Shown here: positions 53,253 to 62,371 of the stretch, piece after piece
Layout of the letters: the number at the start of each line of letters is the position of its first letter
How positions within the stretch are numbered: the stretch's first letter is position 1
Assembly (NCBI RefSeq): GCF_013294025.1
Contig: NZ_JABSNL010000009.1
Coordinates: forward strand, 1-64,000
Reading direction: 5' to 3'
Source of the DNA: Flavobacterium aeripolare
GTDB lineage: Bacteria; Bacteroidota; Bacteroidia; Flavobacteriales; Flavobacteriaceae
Length of the DNA stretch: 64,000 nucleotides
Position numbers and translations under genes: made by a program
The notes under the pieces: generated by a model
What the model was told of the DNA's origin: nothing
Databases searched by the model: none
The model's input: only the letters and a program-made list of their open reading frames with translations

Positions 53253-53270
53253 TTATGTGTAGCTAATTAA

Positions 53271-53612
53271 TTAGTTGTAAACACTTTCTTTTTTAAAGTG
53301 AACAGCTAGTAAATAGTACACTACAGCTCTATGTTTTGTTTTATTAGAACGACCGTATTTTTCCATTACAGCGTCGATTCCTGCATCAAGATCTTTACCA
53401 TCTGCTAAGCCTAATTTCTTAATTAAAAAATTATTTTTTACAGTATCCAATTCTGATTGTTGGCTACCTGCAACAGTAGAAGAATCGGTGTTATAAATTG
53501 ACGGACCGCATCCAATCGTTACCTTAGTTAGTAAATCCATATCTGGAGTAACTCCACATTTGTCTTTTAGATCAGCAGCATATTTTACAATCAATTCGTC
53601 TCTCTTACTCAT
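53271..53612 (-). CDS. DUF2853 family protein
   Basis: 113-residue cytosolic protein of DUF2853. Marks are MSKRDELIVKYAADLKDKCGV, LLTKVTIGCGPSIYN, NNFLIKKLGLADGKDLD and the closing HRAVVYYLLAVHFKKE. Function unknown; a solved member of the family is an all-helical bundle as I recall. Alone, between the M28 peptidase and menD, sharing a bidirectional terminator. Confidence 0.88.
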   Translation of the reverse strand: MSKRDELIVKYAADLKDKCGVTPDMDLLTKVTIGCGPSIYNTDSSTVAGSQQSELDTVKNNFLIKKLGLADGKDLDAGIDAVMEKYGRSNKTKHRAVVYYLLAVHFKKESVYN

Positions 53613-53811
53613 AATTTTAAGTTTTTATTTGTAGTTATTATTCTCCCAAATTTAAACAAATATTATTCCGAAAAAATACAATGTTGAATTATTATCTTAA
53701 AAATAGACGAACTACTATTAAATCCGATGAAATAACCCCACTAAGCAAATATTATGATTGATATTCGCATATAAATTGTTTTTTATGCATTTTGTTAACA
53801 TTAAAAACACC

Positions 53812-55476
53812 TTAAAGAAGCTTTTTAAAGAAGTCTAACAGTATTTTATCATTAACAGTCATGGGTGTAAACACCTCTAGTATAGCAGGTTTTTCACTAG
53901 ACTCGTATAGTAATTTTAATGCGTTTACTAAGCTTTGCTCATCATTTGCAGTACTGTATTTCAATTGATACATCGTTGCCATATGTGCTGCCGTTAAATT
54001 ATGAGCCGTTTCAAAGAAGGTATTAAATACAGGGGTCTCTTTATGTCCTGGCAAAATTCTAAAAATACCACCACCACCGTTGTTAATAAGGATAATTTTA
54101 AAATTCTTAGGGATATAATTATTCCACAATGCATTACTATCGTATAAGAAACCTATGTCACCGGTAATAAAAACTGTTGGTTTTCCAGAGGCTACAGCCG
54201 CTCCTATAGCAGTAGACGTGCTGCCGTCAATTCCGCTCGTTCCTCTATTACAAAAAACTTCAATTGAAGGATCAATGTCTATTAACTGTGCGTAACGTAT
54301 CGCAGAGCTATTGCTTACTTGCAACTGCGAATCCGTAGGTAGTGACTGAATCACTTTTTCGAAAACTTTAAAGTCTGAAAAAGGAATTTCTTCTAAATAT
54401 TGTGCCGTTCTTCTGTTACGAAGCGCCACAACACTAGCCATTTTAGTAGCATATTCACTCTCTTTTGTACCATCGAGCAAGGGAATAAACTTTTCGAAAA
54501 AATCATTTGGACAAACCTCAAAATGCTTCGTCAAAGCACTAAAAGTGTCATACGCTCGCAAGGGATCAATATGCCAGTGATGCGTAGGTTTGTAATTTCG
54601 AAAAAAAGCTTTGATACGTTTTGAAACAATCATACCACCAAACGTTACTAATATATCTGGTTGGAAATAGTCGAAATCTTCCTTTGTAAAGGGTGTGATA
54701 ATCGTATCGATATTATTTATAAAAGAAGGGTGGTGTAAATTTGAAGTTGTTTCTGTTAGAACAATTACGGTAGGGTCATTTGCTAGATAATCACTAATAA
54801 ACTGTTTCACAAATCCAGGTGGGTTCACCCCTACCAAGATCATCTTTTTAAGAGCTTGATTCCAAATTTCAGCAGCATCTCTTAATTCACTTGTGGTGAT
54901 GACTACTTCATTTTTGACTAAGGCGGTAATTTCAGGAATTATAGATAAGCTGTCAACAGTTTCATATAATGGTTCTTCAAAAGGCACATTAATATGTACC
55001 GGACCTTTTTTATCAATCGCTGTATTGATTGCTTCATTAATTTTAGCATCATTCTCGCTAGAGGCTTGCTCGCTCAGGTTAGCATTATACAAGCTGTGAT
55101 TTGCATACACATTTTCTTGTCTAATAGTTTGACCATCTCCTATATCAATTTTACTTTGCGGACGATCTGCTGATAATACTATTAAGGGAATTTGGCTATA
55201 AAACGCTTCCGCGAAAGCAGGATAATAATTCAACAATGCTGATCCTGAACTGCAAACTAACGCAACAGGAGTTTGCTTTTGCTGTGCTAAACCCAAGGCA
55301 AAAAATGCAGCCGAGCGCTCATCAGCAATACTATAGCAATCAAATTCTGGACGACTAGAAAACCCAATCGTTAATGGTGCATTACGTGATCCTGGCGAAA
55401 TTACTATAGTTGAGATTCCTTTTGCTAAGCATATTTCGATTACGCTTTGTGCTAAAGGTATTTTAGGATAAATCAT
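53812..55476 (-). CDS. menD: 2-Succinyl-5-enolpyruvyl-6-hydroxy-3-cyclohexene-1-carboxylate synthase
   Basis: 554-residue ThDP enzyme joining isochorismate and 2-oxoglutarate, the first committed step of menaquinone synthesis. The start ATG 55476 gives MIYPKIPLAQSVIEICLAKG; a longer frame from 55557 is rejected. Marks: VISPGSRNAPLTIGF, YSIADERSAAFFALG, NRGTSGIDGSTSTAIGAA and FITGDIGFLYDSNALW with NNGGGGIFRILPG. Gene order with menB, menA and menC downstream on the same strand, but interrupted by other genes, points to dispersed men genes. Confidence 0.93.
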   Translation of the reverse strand: MIYPKIPLAQSVIEICLAKGISTIVISPGSRNAPLTIGFSSRPEFDCYSIADERSAAFFALGLAQQKQTPVALVCSSGSALLNYYPAFAEAFYSQIPLIVLSADRPQSKIDIGDGQTIRQENVYANHSLYNANLSEQASSENDAKINEAINTAIDKKGPVHINVPFEEPLYETVDSLSIIPEITALVKNEVVITTSELRDAAEIWNQALKKMILVGVNPPGFVKQFISDYLANDPTVIVLTETTSNLHHPSFINNIDTIITPFTKEDFDYFQPDILVTFGGMIVSKRIKAFFRNYKPTHHWHIDPLRAYDTFSALTKHFEVCPNDFFEKFIPLLDGTKESEYATKMASVVALRNRRTAQYLEEIPFSDFKVFEKVIQSLPTDSQLQVSNSSAIRYAQLIDIDPSIEVFCNRGTSGIDGSTSTAIGAAVASGKPTVFITGDIGFLYDSNALWNNYIPKNFKIILINNGGGGIFRILPGHKETPVFNTFFETAHNLTAAHMATMYQLKYSTANDEQSLVNALKLLYESSEKPAILEVFTPMTVNDKILLDFFKKLL

Positions 55477-55589
55477 TGCTTTTAGTTTTATTTTTAAGGT
55501 TGTGGCGCATAGTATAATGGTACCGACCTTAATTATAGCAAAGTTACGAACTTGCATGCTTTTTCCGTTTTAATTTAACTGATTTTTGT

Positions 55590-55597
55590 TAAATTTG
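55590..55597 (+). promoter_or_regulatory. -7 box upstream of the GNAT gene
   Basis: TAAATTTG fits TAnnTTTG and ends 18 bases before the ATG at 55616. Confidence 0.5.
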
Positions 55598-55615
55598 GAG
55601 ACAAAACTACAACTC

Positions 55616-56113
55616 ATGGAAACCATATTACGAAAATACAAAATCGAAGATACGCAAGCGATACTAGACATTATTAATTATAACATTTTGCACTCTACAG
55701 CGCTATACGATTACACTATTAGAACCTATGAGGCACAATTAGCCATGCTTGAAGATAAGATGAAAAAGGATTTTCCTGTAATCATTGCAGAAGTCGATGG
55801 TGTTGTAGCTGGTTTTGGGATGTATGGGGAATTTAGATTTAAAGAAGCCTATAAATTTACTGTAGAGCATTCTGTATATGTAAGTAATGATTTTCAAGGA
55901 AAAGGCATTGGGAAATTGCTAATGTCTCAATTGATTGCCACTGCTAAGGAGCAAGGAATTCATACCATGATTGCTGTAATCGATTCAGAAAATCAAAGTA
56001 GTGTAGATTTTCATGAAAAATATGGCTTTGAAACTGTAGGCTTAATAAAAGAATCTGGATGGAAATTTGAGCGCTGGTTGCACTCGGTTTTTATGCAATT
56101 GATTTTAAAATAA
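55616..56113 (+). CDS. GNAT-family N-acetyltransferase
   Basis: 165-residue acetyltransferase of the GNAT superfamily. It resembles the phosphinothricin acetyltransferase (PAT/Bar-like) subgroup: ILDIINYNILHSTALYDY, VAGFGMYGEFRFKEAYKFT, the acetyl-CoA loop QGKGIGKLLMSQLI and HEKYGFETVGLIKESGWKF. Substrate unknown. The ATG at 55616 places the start after the -7 box at 55590; an extended frame from TTG 55586 would overlap it. Followed 16 bases later by a hypothetical membrane protein on the same strand. Confidence 0.87.
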   Translation: METILRKYKIEDTQAILDIINYNILHSTALYDYTIRTYEAQLAMLEDKMKKDFPVIIAEVDGVVAGFGMYGEFRFKEAYKFTVEHSVYVSNDFQGKGIGKLLMSQLIATAKEQGIHTMIAVIDSENQSSVDFHEKYGFETVGLIKESGWKFERWLHSVFMQLILK

Positions 56114-56129
56114 TTATAAGAATTAGAGT

Positions 56130-56594
56130 TTGGAACAGAAAGAAATCACCGACTATAAATTTGAGACTATATCGGTATTGGCTGTGATACCGTGTAGGTC
56201 TATATTGATATTTTCATTTGCTCTACTCTTTAATGTTGGTCAAAATTTATTTTTGTACCTCTTTTTTTTAGTCCCAGGTTTTATTTTAGCGTATGCGCTG
56301 TGCAAATATTTTACAGGAACATTTGAGATTATCATTAATGATCAACAACAAACAGCAATTGTACGCTGGGAGAAAAAGGTACCCTTAACATTTATCAAGG
56401 AACAAAGCATTGACTTAAAATCTCTAAGAATTTTTAAGGAATGGTCTGGACGGGTTAATAATCGTGTAAATTTTTATTTTATAGATAAAAAAACTGCCAT
56501 ATTAGATATCAGTAGCATTTTTAACACAAGTAAAAATCAGAAAGAACAAGCGGCACTAATCACTCATATTAAAAGATACACAGATAAAAAATAA
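56130..56594 (+). CDS. Hypothetical membrane protein
   Basis: Unrecognised 154-residue protein with two membrane helices in residues 14-60 (VLAVIPCRSILIFSFALLF and LYLFFLVPGFILAYALC), then a soluble strand-rich domain (FEIIINDQQQTAIVRWEKK, and NRVNFYFIDKKTAILDI) that resembles a bacterial PH-like barrel. The start is TTG at 56130, with a TAG two codons upstream in frame. Probably co-transcribed with the GNAT gene 16 bases upstream. Confidence 0.65.
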   Translation: MEQKEITDYKFETISVLAVIPCRSILIFSFALLFNVGQNLFLYLFFLVPGFILAYALCKYFTGTFEIIINDQQQTAIVRWEKKVPLTFIKEQSIDLKSLRIFKEWSGRVNNRVNFYFIDKKTAILDISSIFNTSKNQKEQAALITHIKRYTDKK

Positions 56595-56616
56595 AAGAGC
56601 CAAATTTAGACTCTTT
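56592..56616. terminator. Bidirectional terminator
   Basis: AAAAGAG and CTCTTTT with a small loop, between convergent genes ending at 56594 and 56630. Confidence 0.6.
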
Positions 56617-56629
56617 TACGATATTAATA

Positions 56630-57115
56630 TTATCCTTTTATCCATTTGATAATATCTGGATCTGTAGGAGATGTTTTTGGCGAAATAACTTTTTCTAGTT
56701 CTCCATTTTCATTAATTAAGTATTTCTGGAAATTCCACTCTACCGTAGAGTCTACGACACCATTTTTTTCTTTTTCAGTTAAAAACTGGTAAACGTCACA
56801 TTTATCCGCTCCTAATACAACTACTTTATCCATAATAGGAAAAGTAACGCGGTAATTACGCTCACAAAAAGTAGCAATCTCTTCATTTGTACCCGGCTCC
56901 TGCCCAGCAAAATCATTTGAAGGAAAACCCACAATCGTAAATCCTTTACCTTGATATTCTTTGTATATAGCTTCGAGACCTTCAAACTGTGGAGTCAAAC
57001 CACATTGTGACGCCGTATTTACTATCATGATTTTCTTGCCTTTAAGACTAGAAAAATCAAAACTATTTCCTGCTAAATCGGTAGTTTTAAATTGGTATAT
57101 TGTTTTATTTTCCAT
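56630..57115 (-). CDS. Glutathione peroxidase
   Basis: 161-residue thiol peroxidase of the GPx family. Peroxidatic Cys38 (NTASQCGLTPQFEGLEA), Gln72 (FAGQEPG) and Trp127-Asn128 (VEWNFQKYL) form the catalytic tetrad. Bacterial members often use thioredoxin rather than glutathione. No signal peptide, so cytosolic. It reduces peroxides. Monocistronic on the minus strand. Confidence 0.92.
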   Translation of the reverse strand: MENKTIYQFKTTDLAGNSFDFSSLKGKKIMIVNTASQCGLTPQFEGLEAIYKEYQGKGFTIVGFPSNDFAGQEPGTNEEIATFCERNYRVTFPIMDKVVVLGADKCDVYQFLTEKEKNGVVDSTVEWNFQKYLINENGELEKVISPKTSPTDPDIIKWIKG

Positions 57116-57228
57116 TATTGTTATATCGTTTTTATCTGTTGTTTTTTTTAAGGAACCTCGTATTGCTTTTGAATAGGCGACTTTCTACTTGCAGAAATAA
57201 AAGTAGTCAAATTTTTGCAACAGCGCAT

Positions 57229-57264
57229 AAAAAAGCCCAGTAACAAACAAACAAAACTGGGCTT
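57229..57264 (-). terminator. Terminator of the TonB-receptor transcript
   Basis: On the minus strand AAGCCCAGT, loop, ACTGGGCTTTTTT, 34 bases past the receptor stop. Confidence 0.88.
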
Positions 57265-57297
57265 AGTAACAAAAACAAACAAATTATGAACTCTTTA

Positions 57298-59511
57298 TTA
57301 GAACGTATAGGTCACTTTTCCTTTCATGAAAAATGGTGTTCCTGGTGTAAAATGAATTTCCTCAACACTGGCAACTTCATTTTGTAATCGAGATTCGGTT
57401 GCAAACTGTGTCTCGTTCCATTTAATATTAAATAGATTTTCTACGGACACTCCAAACGTCACATTCTTTATTTTATAATTGATATTGAAATCGGCTATGG
57501 CATATCCTTTAGCAACGATCGAATTATCTTCATTTGCTGGTCGGCTTTTTAAAATTCGGTAACGCAAGCCTCCTGAAAACCCATTCCATTTTTGGAAACT
57601 TAAACCGGCAGTAGCTGTAAAATCAGGCGCTAGAGGAATATAATCTTCTCCCTTTGCTTCATCAATACTACGGGCGTAGGTGTAATTTGCATCCCCATCT
57701 AGATAAATATAGTCATTTAATTGGTAACGGAGACCTAGATCTACACCCATTCTTCTCGTTTTTCCGCTTGGTTCAATAATTCCAGCATCTCCTACGTAAA
57801 CAAATTCCTGCTGCAAATGCAAATACCATAATGCCGAATTAATCAGTAATTTAGGAAACGGTTTCCAAATTGTTCCAAGGTCAGCTCCAATGGCTGTAGG
57901 CAAAATTTCCTTACCATTATTTTCAACCACGACACGCGTATCATTCGAATGAAACCCTATTCCGCTTTTTAAGTAGAACTGTAAATCACTATTTTGGGAA
58001 TAAATAAAATTCAATTTTGGTGACAATTTAACCGCAGTTTCTGTTTGCGTTTTGTAAGCAGTTTGTAATTTGTCTTGGTAATTGAACTTAAAATAATCCA
58101 CTCGTAATGCCGGATTGATCATCAGTTTTCCAAATTTGAACTCCCCATTCACATAACTAAAGCCATTAGTCTCATCGATATCTCCCAACTTTATATTTTC
58201 TAAAACTGTTGTTCTATTTAGTGTATGTGATAACTCGGTGTCAACTGTAGCATCGGCTCTAAAACCAACACCCACTTGCAACAAGACATCCCAGCTATTA
58301 TTTTTTATACTCTTATTAAGCTCGGCATTTAGTCCGTAAATAGAGCGATCCTCCTTTTGTTTTATCTGATCTCCATTGATAGGATCTTCGAGAAAAAAAG
58401 TAAAATTAGAATACAACTCAAAATCATATTTCGAATAAAAAGCATTTGCCTTTATAAATGTATTTTCGTCTATTGATTTACTTATCACAGCATTGATATT
58501 TGTTCGTGAGGTCTTCCCTCCTTCTGTATCATCAACGGCACCAAACCTAGAGATCAAACCAGCATCAACTAAGCGCTGCGGAATTTGGCCTGACGCATCC
58601 CACTTACTAGAAAAGCGTGAAGCAGTTATGGAAAACTTACTATTGTCATTTAGCAAAGTAGAATATTTACCCAACAGATTAACTCTATTAAAATTTTGCG
58701 GAGAGTCAAATGGACCGTCAGTCAAAATATACTCTGAAGCGATGTACGCTGATTGGGTATCATTTTTACCTAAAAGATCAAATAAACCAACGGTGCGCAA
58801 CGTATTAAACTGTCCGGCTTCAACGCTAATGCTGCTGGTCTCGATTTTATCTTTGGTGGCAAAAGCCACATATCCTGCAGTTGCAAAATCTCCTTTACTG
58901 GCAGTGTATGGCCCTTTACCAAAGTCGATTTTATCCACCGTTTCTGGAATGACAAAGTGTAGATCAGCATAGCCTTGACCGTGAGCATGAGACACCATAT
59001 TCACGGGCATTCCATCGACATTAATGGCAATATCTGTACCGTGATCAATATCAAAACCTCTCAAGAATATTTGCTCTGCCTTTCCTCCGCCAGCATGTTG
59101 TCCTATAAATAATCCCGGAACTTTTCTCAAAATCTCTTGCGAAGAATTTACTGGAGTCGTTTGCAAATCAATTTTTGAAACAATGTTCAAAGCATTTAAC
59201 TTCGGCTGAATTACAATTTCGTTCAATCTGAAAATACCATCATTTAAAATGATAATGCTGTTATTGCTTTCGATAGTAAAAATTATTTTTTTATATCCTA
59301 ATGCAGTAATAACGAGATGCTCTTGAGTAGCTGTTTTATCTATTGTAAACAATCCTAATTCGTTTGTATGAGCGTGTGTATTTGCCGTTTCATTCACCAC
59401 ATAAGCATGCACAATTGGGTTACCGTAAGCGTCAATTATCTTACCGTTATGATGTTGCCCATTCATGATTATTGAGAAAAAGGAAGCCATTATAATTGCA
59501 AGATATCTCAT
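57298..59511 (-). CDS. TonB-dependent receptor
   Basis: 737-residue outer-membrane receptor: signal peptide, an N-terminal carboxypeptidase-like regulatory domain (NGKIIDAYGNPIVHAYVVN and TNELGLFTIDK), a plug (about 105-220: EILRKVPGLFIGQHAGGGKA, FLRGFDIDHGTDIAINVDGM) and a barrel ending PFFMKGKVTYTF. Substrate unknown. Histidines cluster in the region ETANTHAHTNE, which recurs in metal-associated receptors. Its start lies 1 base from the TPR lipoprotein stop, so the two form one operon, not a SusC/SusD pair (no SusD is present). Confidence 0.9.
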   Translation of the reverse strand: MRYLAIIMASFFSIIMNGQHHNGKIIDAYGNPIVHAYVVNETANTHAHTNELGLFTIDKTATQEHLVITALGYKKIIFTIESNNSIIILNDGIFRLNEIVIQPKLNALNIVSKIDLQTTPVNSSQEILRKVPGLFIGQHAGGGKAEQIFLRGFDIDHGTDIAINVDGMPVNMVSHAHGQGYADLHFVIPETVDKIDFGKGPYTASKGDFATAGYVAFATKDKIETSSISVEAGQFNTLRTVGLFDLLGKNDTQSAYIASEYILTDGPFDSPQNFNRVNLLGKYSTLLNDNSKFSITASRFSSKWDASGQIPQRLVDAGLISRFGAVDDTEGGKTSRTNINAVISKSIDENTFIKANAFYSKYDFELYSNFTFFLEDPINGDQIKQKEDRSIYGLNAELNKSIKNNSWDVLLQVGVGFRADATVDTELSHTLNRTTVLENIKLGDIDETNGFSYVNGEFKFGKLMINPALRVDYFKFNYQDKLQTAYKTQTETAVKLSPKLNFIYSQNSDLQFYLKSGIGFHSNDTRVVVENNGKEILPTAIGADLGTIWKPFPKLLINSALWYLHLQQEFVYVGDAGIIEPSGKTRRMGVDLGLRYQLNDYIYLDGDANYTYARSIDEAKGEDYIPLAPDFTATAGLSFQKWNGFSGGLRYRILKSRPANEDNSIVAKGYAIADFNINYKIKNVTFGVSVENLFNIKWNETQFATESRLQNEVASVEEIHFTPGTPFFMKGKVTYTF

Positions 59512-59512
59512 A

Positions 59513-60808
59513 TTATAAGGTTTTAATTTTCTGCTCGTAGTTAGGACCTAGTTCGTATAAACTCCCTAATAATTCCTCTTTAATAGGAGCCATTTTATCG
59601 TTCATTTTATTGGCCTTATAAATCATGGCCAAGTGATATTGTACTTTTGGTTCGAATGATTTTCCTATAACATGTTCGTTGGCAATAGCCAATGCTTTCT
59701 GGCTTTCGCCCACGTTCAAGTACGACCATGCCAGTAAAGAGTACGAATCAGGTGTAGGGCGGTGATCTACTTCTACCTTAGCAATTTCTAGTGCTTGAGT
59801 TGCGTTTTGCTTCTCATCTGCGTAGATTAGTACATTGTATTTGTTGTACATAGCGCCATAATCGTGCGCTTTCAACATGTTAAAATAAGCAGTCTCTTGT
59901 TTTAAAGCCTCTTCTTTATTGCCTTCAAACTGGGCGATTTGTGATTTTAATAAGTAAAAATCCGGTGTGTTGTGTGTCACTTCAATAGCTTCGACAATTC
60001 TCTTTGCTTCTTTAGTATTGCGCTCGTGCGAAAAAACTATCCAAGCAATTCCTTTTAATGCATAGGAATAATTGGGATCTATTTTTAATGTTTTTAGGTA
60101 ACAGTCATAAGAATCTTGAACTCTACCGGCGTGACCGTAAAAATCGCCAAGATTAGAATACGACCATATTTTAAGTGTTTTATTATCTTCTTTCTCAGCA
60201 ATATCACGGGCTTTTTCCATGAACCCTATGGCAGTATCAAGGTCGCCTTGATGATCATTCCATTTTGCAAGACGAATTAGGTAATCGTAATCCTTCATGT
60301 CTTTGATCGCATTTAAATTGGCTAGAGCCAAATCAAAATCTCCCAACTCCATTTGTACATCAAATAGTAATTTTTGAGTTTCTGCTTTCCCTTCCCCTAT
60401 AGCAAGCGCTTTATTAGCAAGTGCTAGAGCTTCCTTAAAACGGTGTTGCGCAATATAATTACGTGCTAGAGAACGCAATGTGCTTACTTTTGAATACTTA
60501 TTTTCTTGGTTAGACTGTGCTAACAATTTTTCTGTTTTGTATAAGTAGTCGATATTTCCTGTGTAGTCAAAAAGCGTAGCATATTTTGCTGCAATAAGAC
60601 CTAAGTAACTCGATTGATTGTTTGCTTTATCGTATTTTGTTTGCCAAAAATTGATTTCGCTATTGGCAAAATCTACTGATGGATTTTTAGTTACAGTAAG
60701 GTACTGCTCGTAATCAGCCACCTTAGTAATTTGTTGGTCTTTTTTTTCACAACCAAAAATAAATACAATTGTAAATAGTAGTAATGGAATTAATTTATAT
60801 TGTTTCAT
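59513..60808 (-). CDS. TPR lipoprotein
   Basis: 431-residue lipoprotein with lipobox Cys20 (IVFIFGC). Residues about 95-400 contain successive TPR-type repeats (FKEALALANKALAIGEG, GDFDLALANLNAIKDM, GDLDTAIGFMEKARDIAEK, GRVQDSYDCYLKTLKID, QKALAIANEHVIG). Such proteins often scaffold outer-membrane complexes. It sits 1 base ahead of the receptor gene and downstream of the DUF4331 pair, so it probably serves the same system. It is not SusD-like. Confidence 0.85.
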   Translation of the reverse strand: MKQYKLIPLLLFTIVFIFGCEKKDQQITKVADYEQYLTVTKNPSVDFANSEINFWQTKYDKANNQSSYLGLIAAKYATLFDYTGNIDYLYKTEKLLAQSNQENKYSKVSTLRSLARNYIAQHRFKEALALANKALAIGEGKAETQKLLFDVQMELGDFDLALANLNAIKDMKDYDYLIRLAKWNDHQGDLDTAIGFMEKARDIAEKEDNKTLKIWSYSNLGDFYGHAGRVQDSYDCYLKTLKIDPNYSYALKGIAWIVFSHERNTKEAKRIVEAIEVTHNTPDFYLLKSQIAQFEGNKEEALKQETAYFNMLKAHDYGAMYNKYNVLIYADEKQNATQALEIAKVEVDHRPTPDSYSLLAWSYLNVGESQKALAIANEHVIGKSFEPKVQYHLAMIYKANKMNDKMAPIKEELLGSLYELGPNYEQKIKTL

Positions 60809-60860
60809 AATCTTGGTAATTTGTTTGTTTGTTGGTTTGTTTTTTGATTTCGAAAATAAA

Positions 60861-60900
60861 AAAGTAAACAGAGCCTATTATTGGAAGTACTCTGTTTACT
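60861..60900 (-). terminator. Terminator after the DUF4331 pair
   Basis: On the minus strand AGTAAACAGAG, loop, CTCTGTTTACT, then TTTTTTAT, 11 bases past the stop at 60911. Separates the DUF4331 genes from the TPR/receptor operon, or acts as a partial stop. Confidence 0.85.
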
Positions 60901-60910
60901 TGTCTTTATT

Positions 60911-61465
60911 TTACCAAGCCGATCCCATGTAAGGAAAAGCGATAGTAAATGCTTTATCATTAGCATCAACGTGATCAGATGTTAATTGCGGATTGTCTGC
61001 TCCTTTAGGTCCTCCAAAGATTAACAACAATTCAGTATCAATTACATCATCAGCAAGTGCTCTACCAGTAAGTACATTTGTACCATCAAAGAAAGTCGTT
61101 TTAGCTGTTGTTGAAACCCCTAGAACATCAGTAGCAAGTACTCCTGTAAATTGGTCTGCTGTTAATGTTAACGCATTTGTAGTATACGCAGGATTAAGCG
61201 CTAACAAACGTGATTTAAAAATAGATTGGTAAGTAGCTCCCATTTGAGATGGAATCGTACCATTAAAATCATCTTTAGGTTGACCAGATGCTATAAACAC
61301 AGTGTTTATCGCCGGGCGTGCCATTTGATCTTGTTGTACAAAAGTTCCAGAAAAATCAACACTTGCAATAGGATTAGTGTTGTTATTATCATCATCATTA
61401 CAACTTACCACTGCTACTGCAATTAGTACTACTGCTGCTATATTTTTTATCTTTATTGTTTTCAT
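60911..61465 (-). CDS. DUF4331 family lipoprotein (C-terminal half type)
   Basis: 184-residue lipoprotein with lipobox Cys22 (VAVVSC). Mature part: FVQQDQMARPAINTVFI, then DVIDTELLLIFGG and NPQLTSDHVDANDKAFTIAFPYM, the closing part of DUF4331. Here the family seems split between this protein and the neighbour at 61489, which carries the N-terminal part. Function unknown. The Asp- and Asn-rich region after Cys22 is a typical linker. Preceded by 23 bases from the partner gene on the same strand. Confidence 0.8.
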   Translation of the reverse strand: MKTIKIKNIAAVVLIAVAVVSCNDDDNNNTNPIASVDFSGTFVQQDQMARPAINTVFIASGQPKDDFNGTIPSQMGATYQSIFKSRLLALNPAYTTNALTLTADQFTGVLATDVLGVSTTAKTTFFDGTNVLTGRALADDVIDTELLLIFGGPKGADNPQLTSDHVDANDKAFTIAFPYMGSAW

Positions 61466-61488
61466 AGTTTTGCTATTTAGAGGTGTTA

Positions 61489-62139
61489 TTATTGTTTTTT
61501 CTTAGTCTCTGACCATACATTTATAGAAGTAGCATTTCCTAACATAGTTTTAGGTACTTCTACAACTACTGCAAGTACATTTGTACCAGCAAAAGTATCT
61601 GTCCCTGGATTGTTAAAACCTGTAGCTGTTGCCCCTAATATTTTCTGGAACTGACCCAAGTCAAAGAAAAAAGGATCGTCTCTAGGACCTGCAAAAAATT
61701 TCATTCCGTTTTCAGTAGCTACGGTCGCAGTACTGCCATATTTAGAAATAGCAACACTTCCAGATGCTTTACTCACATCAATAGTACTCGTCTTTCCTTT
61801 AACAGCTGGAGCATAAGGACCAAAGAAATACATCTTATCTCCTTTTCTAATCGCTTGAATTACCAAGTCCTCTACATTGTCTCCTGTATTGTCAATATTA
61901 ACTTCGATAAGCATGTTTTCACTAAACGTTGCCGCAGCTGTTGCGCCAGGACTTAAAAGCCCTTGTGTGTTTACTGCAAATACCATGTTTTTTGTGTCTT
62001 GTCCTTGAAATGCATAAACATCTGTAATGTCTGCCGCGTTTCCTGTTACTGATGGCGCATCAATATGGTCTGCTGCAACAAGAACTAATCCTGAGATAGC
62101 GACTAACGATAAGCCAATAATCATTTTTGTTTTTTTCAT
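61489..62139 (-). CDS. DUF4331 family secreted protein (N-terminal half type)
   Basis: 216-residue exported protein: signal peptide (MIIGLSLVAISGLVLVAA) and the DUF4331 opening ADHIDAPSVTGNAADITDVYAFQ, later GMKFFAGPRDDPFFFDLGQFQ and NVLAVVVEVPKTML. HxDAP and the RDDPFFFD region are the family hallmarks. DUF4331 function is unknown. First gene of the minus-strand set opposite the ECF sigma gene, 232 bases from it. Confidence 0.88.
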   Translation of the reverse strand: MKKTKMIIGLSLVAISGLVLVAADHIDAPSVTGNAADITDVYAFQGQDTKNMVFAVNTQGLLSPGATAAATFSENMLIEVNIDNTGDNVEDLVIQAIRKGDKMYFFGPYAPAVKGKTSTIDVSKASGSVAISKYGSTATVATENGMKFFAGPRDDPFFFDLGQFQKILGATATGFNNPGTDTFAGTNVLAVVVEVPKTMLGNATSINVWSETKKKQ

Positions 62140-62342
62140 TTTGAAATAGTTTAATAGGTTATATACAAGTAGTTACGGGAAATTGTTTGTTGTGGTTTTA
62201 TAAAAAGTAAATAAAAACTTAAAATAACTCACTATTTTACACAAACTCCTGATTAACAATTACTTAAAAACATAATAAAATCTTAACTATTTTACTTTAA
62301 TGATTTTCCAACTGTAAATGCGATACTTAATTGATTTGTGGT

Positions 62343-62350
62343 TAAGTTTG
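62343..62350 (+). promoter_or_regulatory. -7 box upstream of the ECF sigma gene
   Basis: TAAGTTTG fits TAnnTTTG and ends 21 bases before the ATG. The sequence right after (to 62364) repeats exactly 18 bases seen at 32233. Confidence 0.55.
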
Positions 62351-62371
62351 TAATAACAAAACGACAAAATT

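Noticed and set aside
57298..60808. Polysaccharide utilisation locus (SusC/SusD)
   Set aside because: The receptor is shorter than typical SusC proteins and the neighbour is a TPR lipoprotein without SusD features; no glycosidase is nearby.
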